Shown here piece after piece: positions 9,780 to 20,400 of a stretch of DNA of 21,617 bases. Where the stretch lies: the NCBI GenBank assembly GCA_010014835.2, contig JAAAKB020116510.1, forward strand, positions 1-21,617, in the 5' to 3' direction. Source of the DNA: Apostichopus leukothele. Taxonomy: Eukaryota > Echinodermata > Holothuroidea > Aspidochirotida > Stichopodidae. How positions within the stretch are numbered: the stretch's first letter is position 1; every line of letters starts with the position of its first letter. Below the pieces are notes generated by a model. That model worked only from the letters and a program-made list of their open reading frames with translations. It was not told the origin of the DNA and ran no database searches. Position numbers and translations under genes: made by a program.

Positions 9780-10340
9780 TGTGCAAATATCTCAACAGTC
9801 ATATTTGTAGATGTTAAGATCTTCATTCTATACTACTGTGATGTTAATATTCACATATGCATATATTGTGATCTTGTATATTATGAATATCTTCATGTGG
9901 TCAGATATTGTTAGATATTCAGATCTTGTTTCTTGATATCGTAATATGTTTATAATAAAATATTATGACGCTGTTTGTTAATTATATGTAATTATCTCAA
10001 TGTTTAGCTATTCAGATCGTTCGAACTATTTTGATTTCGAAACGCTAAGAAATAAGTGAGTTAAGATTTTTGTTCTGATCTTAATGGTTAGATATTAAAA
10101 TGTAATCTTTTAGTTGAGTATCATAACATGTTAATGTTCCTGCATATGTTCAAATATAAATAGCATCTTTCTATATGATATCTATTCAGATATTTAAATA
10201 TTAAGGTTGTTATACAACAGAGCTCTTAATACTCCAATAATGAGATAACATCTCCAATATCTCAATTTCTAGCCACAAAAAATTAAGATATTGACATATT
10301 TATATCTCAATATCTGTGTCACCTTAACAGATCCGTGTAA
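9780..10340. repeat. GATATT/AGATCTT-rich AT tract
   Basis: The hexamers GATATT, AATATC, GATATC and AGATCTT (and near variants) recur every 10-40 bp on both strands, for example at 9903-9945 and 10180-10320. No fixed period emerges. It looks like a worn, low-complexity or quasi-palindromic array and has no coding potential. Confidence 0.4.
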
Positions 10341-10799
10341 AACAGACGATCTGATTTGTAAACTATTTTGGATAACTCAGATAGAACACTATCAGTGTTT
10401 AGTTAATCTGAGTTCTTTTCTCCTTGTTTATAATCTTCAACTGTCCTTTGTCATATAATTGACCTATTTGAGCGATAACCAGTTGCTGAAGTGAACATGA
10501 GACTATATATCTTTTTAAGTTTACAGGCAAAAGATCACATTCTGAATATTTAATTGCTGGAAATGAAATAAAATATTGCTCCTAAGATCTGGGCTTTCCC
10601 AAATGAAATTATCTTTATGACGAGCTTGGAGTAATTTATTTTACTCATTAGCGGGCCCGAGTGCAATTTTGTTGTTGTATGGGGTGGGCACAAATGTTGG
10701 CTGCTCTCCGTCCTGAGGGAGGGGATTGGTAGTGAAGTAAATAAGAATAATTCACTGGGAGGGCAGCTTCCAAGTCTTTCAAAGCAGTTTACTCTCTCT

Positions 10800-11660
10800 T
10801 AATCTGACCTATTTCTCTTCCTCCACCTGTGTGTGATAAGTGGAACTTGCTCTTTAATCTTAATGATGATAACTGGAACATAATTTTAGAATCCTTTTCG
10901 TACTCTCTACGAGACTGAATGTTCAGTATTTTCAATTTAAATTTCTACACCAACTTCTTGCTACCAGTATGCTTCTTTATTTAATGGAAAAAAGAAGCTC
11001 TGCCTGCACTTTCTGTAAAATGGATACAGAATCCATTGAGCACCTATTTTGGGACTGCCATGTAACCTCCAGTTTTCTTTTAGATACCGGGAAACTATTT
11101 TTTGGGAGACATTTTGTTTTGACCAAAAGGAATTATTTCTTTGGTTATAATTTAGTGTTAGATCACCCTATGAACTTTTTCATGTTGCATTGCAAATATT
11201 ATGTTTATAATTGCAAGTTAATTGAGATTATGCCAAAATGTTACGAGTTCTTTTACAAAATGATTCCATTCTGAAAGTAGAAAATTATATTAATTCTAAG
11301 CAAGACACCCTAAAAAGTAATATTAATAAGTTTTATGTACTAAAGAACTGTTTGCTCATCTCCCAAGCCTGTTTCGAAAATTGATCTGTTATTGTGAAAT
11401 ATTTTGTCGTGTTTACTGGTTGTTCTATGTTCCTACACTATGACTATTCATTGAAGATTGAATTGGTTCTGCTTGAAGTATAGTACGAATTGTAACATTG
11501 ATCTTTATCATTAATTAATTCGGAAACAATTTTCGCTTTATATAAATAATTCCTTTGTAATATTGAGATTGCATAACAAGTCCTATCAATGTTGTTATCA
11601 TAACTGTAAATACTATTATGTGCAATATATATAATACTTGTGAATAAATGAGATGAAAAC
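10800..11660 (+). mobile_element. LINE 3' fragment: reverse-transcriptase C-terminus with zf-RVT motif, plus 3' tail
   Basis: A plus-strand frame from about 10820 reads PPPVCDKWNLLFNLNDDNW. A second frame then gives VQYFQFKFLHQLLATSMLLY. From 10969 it continues into ACTFCKMDTESIEHLFWDC, a C-x2-C-x8-H-x4-C zf-RVT motif at about 11005-11058. After that come FFMLHCKYYVYNCKL and, in another frame, LKVENYINSKQDTL. This order (W..I, QYFQFK.LH..L.T, CxxC..E..HLFW.C, then a KYY.Y.CK helix) is the C-terminal region of ORF2 in LINEs of the L1/Tx1 type. At least two single-base frame breaks, near 10915 and 11270, make it a dead copy. AATAAA at 11643 followed by an A-rich stretch marks a plausible 3' end. 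It appears 5'-truncated, as most LINE copies are. Confidence 0.8.
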
Positions 11661-13130
11661 AGAGAGAAAAGTCTTGGTGTGAATTCCTATCCCTCTACAA
11701 CCGCCCCAGCTGAGAACTTGCAACTTGCTTGTTGTTGACTGTTAGTTTAAATGTTCAGCACAAGGGCATATTCATTGCATTAACAAAACAAAAACACCAC
11801 CCATCCAGAGCATATATCCTTCACAAAGGAGCACATTTCTTACGGATATTTTCTTAGCTAGGGTGTGGATAATTGGGTGCATACAGCTGTGAATGGATTA
11901 GCAATGTGTCCAAAATCTCTGTGGCGGAGGGCAACAGAAGAGGGTGCAACAGCCAGTGTGGAGAAATATAAGCAGAAACTTACAATATGTTAGGGGTGGG
12001 CTGTTTAGGGACACAGAATTTGTTTAAAGAATCTTTGCAAATTCTAGGTTTTATTATGTGTAAGTTCCAAAACTCATATTTCAATAATATAACAATGCTC
12101 AAATTCTTAAGGTAACTCCTCAAGAAAGTTATGTCAAATTTTCATGATTGATTTATTGCGACCAATTTCAAGGAGAAAATGTCAGATAATTTATATTACA
12201 AATGATTTATTTACATTATCAGTTCTCTTTTATATAAAATATAACATGAAGCAGCTTCTGAATGTTGACTTCAATGCCTACTGTAGGACTCAACACACCT
12301 TTAAGTACATGAATCAGCGGGTGTTAAAGTACAAAAGAGAAGTATATATTAGCAATGATCATCATTCCTTGATTATTGGTCAGGCTAATTACTCAGGACT
12401 GAGTAGTCAAGAACTCATTGTCAGACTGTCACATGATTAACAGTTATTATACATTATGGAAGACAGTCCTTTTCTTTTACATTTTGTTCTCAAACATTAA
12501 TTGATAAAGGCCACTACAATCAAAAGCTAAAACTTGCTTACAACTCAGAATGCAAAGAACCAGTGGTAGGTTCTCTTGCAAACAGGGCACTGAAGGCAAC
12601 AAACAGACTGACACTTGGTCATAATGAAACAACTGTGCCAGGAACTCAAATAGCCTACCTTCCTATAATTAATCTGTGAAGAAACTAATTCTGATGTAAA
12701 ATCATACAAACAATATATAAGATATAAAATCACAAAAATTTCACTTCTAATTTACATAAAAAATAGCACACATACATAACACAAACCCAAGGCCAAAAAA
12801 AAAACTCAGGTGAAAGCCGTGTTTGATGGGGAAGGCTAAAATAATTTTGCAGTAAAAAAAAAATATATAAAAATATAGCACACAAACATAAAAAACAAGA
12901 CAAAAAAACATATACAGGTAAATGCAATATAAGGGGATAAGCAAAAAGTATTCATTAAAAGTTTAAAACACTTAAAATAGGCAAAACCTTGCTGTTATTC
13001 TTTAAGAAATGAAACAAGGCTTCTACATTTGAAGAACAATATCCTTATATCTACACCATCAAAATACACTTAAAATAAGGCCACACATTGTACCAGCAAC
13101 ATCATATGTTGTCATGGTAACTGTGTGTGT
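11661..13130. other. Intergenic DNA between the LINE tail and the 39-bp minisatellite
   Basis: It is AT-rich with A/T homopolymers around 12720-12960. It may contain the distal 3' UTR of the minus-strand ninein gene, since minus-strand AATAAA sequences occur near 12203 and 12149, about 2.1 kb past the stop. There is no firm evidence for the transcript end. Confidence 0.35.
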
Positions 13131-13318
13131 GTAGCACTATGAGGTTGGGAATAGTGCAACAGGATGGCTAAATGTGGTAATAACCTCTACAATGCCCTAC
13201 AGGAGATTCACAGTGGTTACTCGTGGTGCAACACATCAAGGGATGCTCAGGGTGATAATTATCGCTACAATGTGATACACAGTGGTAACTAGGGTAATCA
13301 CTAATCGTATAACACACT

Positions 13319-13874
13319 GAGGATAGTTCTAGGTGATAACTAATTGTATAATTTGTATAACTGTATAATTTGCTTCAAAGTAGCAACTCATTGTATAACA
13401 CACTGAGGTTGCTTCAAGGTAATAGCTAATTGCATAGCATATGAGGTTGGTTCAATGTGATAACTAATTGTATAACACACTGAGGTTGCTTCAAGGTAAT
13501 AGCTAATTGTATAACATATGAGGTTGGTTCAAGGAAGCAACTAATTGTCTAACACATTGAGGTTGGTGTAAGGTGTAACTAATAACACACTGAGGTTGGT
13601 TCAAGGTAATAACTAATTGTATAACACATTAAGGTTGGTTCAAGGTAATAACTAATTGTATAACACATTAAGGTTGGTTCAAGGTGATAACTAATAGTAT
13701 AACACACTGAGGTTGGTTCAAGGTGATAACTAATTGTATAAAACACTTAGGTTGGTTTAAGGTAATAACTATTTGTATAACACACTGAGGTTGCTTCAAG
13801 GTAATTACTTATTGTATAACATGTGAGGTTGGTTCAAGGTAATAACTTATTGTATAACATATGAGGTTGGTTCA
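13319..13874. repeat. 39-bp minisatellite, about 14 units, downstream of the ninein stop codon
   Basis: The unit GAGGTTGGTTCAAGGTAATA plus ACTAATTGTATAACACACT (39 bp) begins near 13319, 13367, 13405, 13443, 13482, 13520, 13559, 13592, 13631, 13670, 13709, 13748, 13787, 13825 and 13863. Most steps are 38 or 39 bp. Units in the middle (13592-13787) are the most alike. Upstream to about 13140 the pattern fades into unrecognisable relatives. Every plus-strand frame of the consensus contains a stop. The array starts about 430 bp past the ninein TGA, so it may lie in the 3' UTR or flank. Confidence 0.9.
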
Positions 13875-14300
13875 CATTTATAGTCACTTCTTCTGAATTC
13901 AAATACTGCTGGATTAACATAAGAATGCTGAAGACTTGGTGATTGTAAACTCCCAAACTTTCTGAATCGCCAACACCCTTGAGTATTCTTGAGCTGGTAG
14001 TGACTAGAGTCCCACCAACAGTGAGTGCATATAGGTTTGAACAGTCTTGATTATGCTATAACCCTAAAAGAGTAAATCTACAAGCAATCTTCTGCACCCA
14101 AAGTAGGACTCTATGATGGACACTATGTCCTCATTACATCATAGCTAAAGCCATCCATCAAATGAGCAACCATTCTCCAACAGTCAACATATAGCTAAAG
14201 CCTTCATCCCAGAAAATCAGAACAGTTGCCAGCAATCCTGGTATTAATGCCTCTGACTTCAACTGCACACAAACTTTTCAACTGTTCTGATCATATGCAC

Positions 14301-14486
14301 TCAGACATTTGCTGGACAAACCTTCTTAATTAATCCTAGGTATGCATGATTTTTTTCAATGAGATTGATGCTATTCCTTTCAGCCTTTTTCTGGCGTTCC
14401 TCTGTAAGTTGCAGTGCCCTCTGTAGTTTTGAGTTCTCAATGTACAGTTCCTTGACCAGGACATCACTCCTTGTTGACTTGGACAA
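14301..14486 (-). CDS. NIN: Ninein-family gene, terminal coding exon (61 codons plus TGA)
   Basis: The acceptor tcattgtag is followed by LSKSTRSDVLVKELYIEN, then KLQRALQLTEERQKKAERN, and the chain ends LIKKVCPANV with TGA. This exon carries the family-diagnostic C-terminal block (ELY-x-EN ... AL..TEERQ..AE ... L..I...P), which I match from memory to ninein and ninein-like. Phase 0 at the acceptor agrees with the preceding exon. The 3' UTR begins below 14301; no AATAAA on the minus strand is evident within roughly the first kilobase. Confidence 0.74.
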   Translation of the reverse strand: MSKSTRSDVLVKELYIENSKLQRALQLTEERQKKAERNSINLIEKNHAYLGLIKKVCPANV

Positions 14487-17400
14487 CTACAATGAAAAGA
14501 TTACATTCACAACAAATAAATCAAAATAGTTGCAATGTAGTACATTTGTACAGCTTGTCAACATACACTTTCAAAGATTTGTGTCATTTACAGGAATTAT
14601 GCCACTTCTAGTGAAGTGTCATGGAAGCAAGAAAATTCTAGCAATTTATTCAATCTCAATGTAGGTTTTTGTTTTTATTTTGCTAACTTACTTCTGTCCA
14701 TGTTTGCAATTAAATATTTAATGAAACCCTTGCTTGATACTCTTCCCTCTTTCTGTAGTATATTGGCATTTTGAAAATACAAACTGACATAGTAACAGGG
14801 CCAACATAGTGCTACCATCACAGTGAACATATCTTAAACATCAATTATTAGAATTCAGTCTGCCCTCCAGTGTTGGTTTTCCAGTTTTGGTTTTCCAGTG
14901 TTGAGTAAAGACAAATAAAATAGAAGGTTGAATTTAACATCAAGTAATTATGCAAATAGGTCGCTTAATACAGCAATTTAATAACAACTCTTTCTTGTTT
15001 CATCAGTGGTAATTGATGTGCCCAGTATATGTTATTGTTGACTACAGCAGAGAACAAAGTGACTATTCTAATAAATCCTTGTTTTGTTAGGATTACAGAC
15101 TGTTTTCTATGACTATTACTGATCTACCTCAATGATTTCCAAAGTATGTAAACATCATAATAATAATTATAATAAAAAACATTTATATAGCGCCTAAAAC
15201 TAAAGTTTCTAAGCGGCTAACCAAGGAAAATAGAAACAAAGCAAACAAACACTAAACACTAAATGAAGCTCACCTGCTCCTTAAGCTTCTTCATATATTC
15301 GTTCAGCAGGTTTCTTGTTCTCTTGAATTTCTTCTCTGCCTCCTCCTTCTGTTGCTTCATGACCTTCATCTCGTTGCTCTCTAAATCCTTGTTTGAATCA
15401 AGAGCTCTCATCATCTGATCTTCTTTATGTTTGTGCACCTTTTGGGCATCTTTGAGTTGCTTCTCCATTTCTTTCATCTCCAGTTGTAATTGTTGCATCT
15501 CTCTGACCAGCTCTTCTTGCTGCTTGGCTTTCACACGCTGCATCTCTCTAGTATGCTGAGATTCACTTATTGACATCTGCATCTGCTGCTCCATGAACTG
15601 TTAGTCAAATAACATTTTATCAAATATGATCATCAAACATTGAAAACAAAATACTATGCAGAGTGAGGACACTATACAATGTTTGATGCTATTTAGAATA
15701 CAATCTCAAATGCTTTTGCAACATGTGACATATTTATCATACTCTATTCCTACTGTGCATTTACAGCAATTCTGACTTTAGAAACAATGCAGAGTAACAT
15801 AAAAATCATGCATTCAAGTTGTGGCAAAAAAAGTCACTTAAAATTTTCAAAATCAAAATACAATTCCAAACTGTTTCGATATCCAGAAAGAACAGTCTTT
15901 ATATGTGAAATATAGACACATAAATGTATGAATCAAAGGACATTGTCTTTTAACAAATTTGAGCTACCAAATAGGATCTGACACCAACCATCCCTTTAAT
16001 AATTGTTATTGATCAATGAGAGTTACATGACAGTGCTGACATCAACCATCCCTTCAATATTTGTTATTGATCAATGAGAGTTACAAGACAGTGCTGACAC
16101 CAACCATCCCTTTAATAATTGTTATTGATCAATGAAAGTTAAATGACATTGTTTATACACTGTGAAATATTTTCACAACCCTACTGCCCTAAAGCAAAAA
16201 AGGAGTTTGAAATATTAGTAAACTGTAATGGCTATGTAGGGATTTTAACAGGGCCCAGCAATGCAGGCTTTTTCAATATTTTGAGCAATCCAGATAAAGT
16301 GTATCTGTGACAAGACAACCATGTTTCTAACACTTAACATTTCTGGATGTTGGGATTATAAATTTTGGAAGGCTATCTTTGATCAGCATGTAAAATCAGA
16401 TCAGACAATTAGTTTGGTTTAGTGTTGTCATGTTTTGAGGATGTATCCAGAAAAAGTAAAACTATTCTTTGTAGGTACTTTATTAACAGCCAGTTGCATA
16501 CACACACAAAAAAAAAACACTCTATGAAGGTTGCATTGGGCTTTCTCAAGGAGGCAACAACACTTTGTTAAGTTCTTCCAGGATTAAAGAAACAACTCAC
16601 CCTTCTGTTTGCATCATCTAGGTCCTTCTTGAATTGATCCCTCTCAGCTTCTATCATACTGATCTGAGCCTAAAAAAGGAAGGACACTTCTTAATGATTC
16701 AATGGAATATTTCTTTCACTGGCTCATCATATCGTTATGTGACTATGTTAACATGTTAAGGTCCAAAAGTACAAAGCAACAGCCTAGACAACTGGACCAA
16801 GCCATAAAATGCAGAAAGCAAGACCTTAGATTGTTAAATTTAGCACAATGATCAACATGGGGAAATCAAACTCAACCATGCACATAAAGTGTCGGTACAG
16901 TAAATGTGATAGTACAAATGCTTCGCTCTGTACAGCAGTATCAGAAAAGCAATGTGAGGTGCAGGATATATATGATTGATAACACTCAAAATAAAGGACA
17001 AACAAGAGTGAAAGAGTGAGATGATAGATGGAGGACAGAAGGAGAATCATACATGTACTACATTACTTACATCAATTAATTATATCAAATTATTAAAAGT
17101 TATATCAAATTATTAATGATATCAAACTTATATCAATTAATTAGTAGAGGCAGAAGGAAGAACAAGCTTAGTGCATCCCTGGCATGGTTCATAGGCAAGC
17201 ATTTAATATCTCATGGCACAAAATATTAACAAGGTTTGACTCAAAATAACCTTTGAATTCTACAATGAAAAGAAAACACTATAAGTAATCCACATGCTAA
17301 CTACAAAATCCCACCATGTTATCATATTTACTTGGTTTTCATTAGGGATGCGCTGAATTTAACTCAGACTGAATTCCGGCCAGATTTGCGGAATATTTCA

Positions 17401-20400
17401 AATCCAGTACCCGGCTGGATTTTATCTAAACTTGGCCAGATTTGCTGGAGTAACTTACATTGCATCATAAATATAAATCTGTGTGGAGTTATCCTGTTTA
17501 CTAGGTTCCCATAATAATAGGCCTAATACAATTTTGCACCAAAATAGTCCTAAATATATTCAGCCCAAACAATCTGGCTCAAAAATATATTTGCAACCTA
17601 AACATTGAACCCCAAAAAATGTGGGCCCAAAAATATTGGTCTTTAAATAGTCGGGCCCAAAGAAAGTGTCCTAAAATGCATTTGAGGTGGAAATCAAATT
17701 TGAGAGGGGGAACCAAAGAAACAATAGTGCAAATCTACACATTATGGGCATCTACCTACCAAGCATGACATTAACTGAAATTGTGCTTCTTGAGATATTG
17801 TGTTTATATGCTGGCCATCACAAACACAAGCACTCGCAGACACATACACATACACACACAAGCCAACATTATGGCAAAGGTAACTGAGCCTTCGGCATTG
17901 TAACAAAACATGGAAACAAAAAGTTAAACAATGCAAGACAATAAGTAACAGAAGTTCTGTTCAAGAATCACAACAAACAGAAAGTAGATGTCCATCCCAC
18001 ATTACAACAAACAAAGTGACAGAATAGCTGTAGAAACTGAAACGGGAAATGTTCAGCAAACTGACATAACAGAAGAGCTTTGCAAAGTACTCTTGGCAAG
18101 AGTATGTATGATCACCTAAACAAGATACAGACCTTTCATCATTTTAATTTAGAAACAATTTGATAAACAAATTTGGCAAAACTTCTGAAAGCAGTTTGCA
18201 GCAAGGTAAGCCTAATGGAGGCATAAACAGGGAATTGATTCTTTCTAAACCCTCAAAAGGCTGATCCATTTCATCAAAGATGATTCACATCACTGTCAGT
18301 TATCTTTTAAGTTGTTTCCCACATAAACATGTTACAATGTGTTTTCATTAGCAGCTTCTTTTGTGTTTGTTTCCTTGTCTAGACAATGTAAGGTCCTATC
18401 AATTCTGATTGTATCTATAGCTTAGACTTATGATATTTCTTACAAATCCAACAGATATCCAACAGGCAACAGGAGAAGTAGAAGTCCAACCGACAGAGTT
18501 TGGATGATTCCGAAATATGATATTAACATGATGATAAGATGAATGAGTGGATTAGGTGAATGTGGTAATTGTGATTATTATTACCTCTAAAACACCAACA
18601 GCTGTTCGTGAATGCTCAGATCTTTCATCAGCTAAAGCAAGTTTGTGTTCCAAGCTCTTTGCTGTTCGCTCTAACAAACTGTGCGTATGTAAAAGCTCCT
18701 CAAAAGAGGCCTGCGGGTGCCATGCAAAATAACCATGAGAGAAGGGTGCATACAGAAGCAATAAAAGATACTGCACACAAAACAACAGCTCAACATTTAC
18801 ATGAATATTAATTGACACCTGAATTATACCTACATTGTCTTGAGTGTTCATTGAATCAAGTAACAAGACAGATATCTGAAGCTTTCACAGCAATTTTGAA
18901 CACAAACAGTCTGTCAAGAAACAGATTGTCTCAAAATGCCAGCTGTGAATTATTATCATGGATTAACTTACCACGTCAAATATAACCTTGAGCTCTCCTA
19001 CATAACTTTAATTTAAGAATTTTAGGATTAATAATGCCCAGTTGATATTTCCTAATATCTTTCCCAGAAAACTGTTTTTTACACATCCACAATATCATAG
19101 TCCTTGCCCAATCCCTGCATTGTGTCTTTGTAACAATTCTGGAGATATATCACAAACCACACAACCCGAGCACTTGCCCTATTCTCACCAAATCAGATCT
19201 GATACCTGTAGCTACTCATACTACCTAATATCATACAATAACCCTACCATTAAATGACACATCTAACCCTCTTCTACTGACATTCTCAGCTCAATCTAAT
19301 CCTGGTCTTCCTAATCCTACTTCCAGATTAACTCATGGCTCTTCAAATGATATGCAGGAAGTACTGTACATCAATAGAAACTCATATAGAAACATGCAAA
19401 CATGATAAAAGAAAAAGAGAAACCTGATGCTAATTCATTTATTGTCTTTCTTGCTCGTGTTCTCAAGCCAAACTTGGCCCATACAGCCAATCGGATTGCT
19501 ATGCAATTAACTGTGATGCTTTGCCCTATGTGATTTGAAAAGTATCCTTAGAAATACAACGTTACACAGCCAGCCGCATTTTCTTGCCACAAACAAAGTG
19601 CAACGGATTTGTGTGATTCAGAGATGTACAGATTTCTTTCTGCTACACTACATGAGTGTAAAATTTGTAAATCCCCCCCCCCCCCCCCCTTATTTGGATA
19701 TTTGACACATATGCTTTCTACATGTCTTTGAACTAGAAGTGTGTTAAATTGTATTAAGAAAGGAATGAACTATCACTGGAGCATACATCAGTTGTGCAAT
19801 GTTATGTAATCCATTTCACTCAAGATTAGCAACAGTGCAAAAATGGCATAGCAACCAGGAGACTGTTTATAAAATGCAACTACCTAATTGAGTTTAACTC
19901 AGCTGTTAAACATTTGACTATTATTATGAACTAAACAGACATTGCACTACATGATGCATTGATTATGACCTTCAACAGTCTCAATAAATGTAAACAACTA
20001 TTTGCTATGTCCATGTACACTAAAAGATGTATACATCACTCCTGAGTGCTCGGAACTTATACAGGAAAACAGTTCTCTCAAATGAACTTAAAGTTGTGTA
20101 TTTTCCTTATAGAGGATAATAAAAGGTGTATGACTCACTTTAGTGGCTTCTAGCTCTCCAGGAATAGCTTGCTGGACCTGCAGGTTCACTGCTGTAACTG
20201 CTTCCTCTGCGGCAACCTTGGCCTAGTATAATAAACAGGAAAAACATCATGATTGAAGGTCACTTGGTCTTCACACCTTCTCTGCATATAGGAAGCTGGT
20301 CACCTTATGTGATATTAACTCAACCTGTTAAACACAAACTGTCTCTTGAATAAGACAATTGTATGTCCTGATAACTATGGATTGAAATTAGAATATCAGC

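Larger units (their letters stand above)
16670..18584 (-). other. Largest ninein-family intron visible (1.9 kb), rich in short repeats
   Basis: It lies between two phase-0 exons. It holds a possible hAT-end fragment (17343-17460), a diverged 15-bp array (17538-17674), a short CA-type microsatellite near 17838-17860 and direct ATATCAAATTATTAA-type repeats near 17080-17140. A further small phase-0 exon cannot be excluded, but I found none with both splice sites and coiled-coil coding. Confidence 0.5.

Noticed and set aside
12144-12440. 98-codon plus-strand frame with mixed composition
   Set aside because: It looks more protein-like than most chance frames but shows no motif and no splice partners. 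It is kept as unsupported.
13319-13874. Regular 38-39-bp spacing considered as a CRISPR array
   Set aside because: The whole period is repeated with no unique spacers, and the context is animal DNA.
18608-18811. 67-codon plus-strand frame
   Set aside because: It is the antisense shadow of the 42-codon ninein exon.
19430-19510. Possible extra minus-strand exon or TE coding (reads RLAVWAKFGLRTRARK)
   Set aside because: There are no flanking splice sites in phase with the ninein exons, and the composition is not coiled coil. A TE origin cannot be shown.
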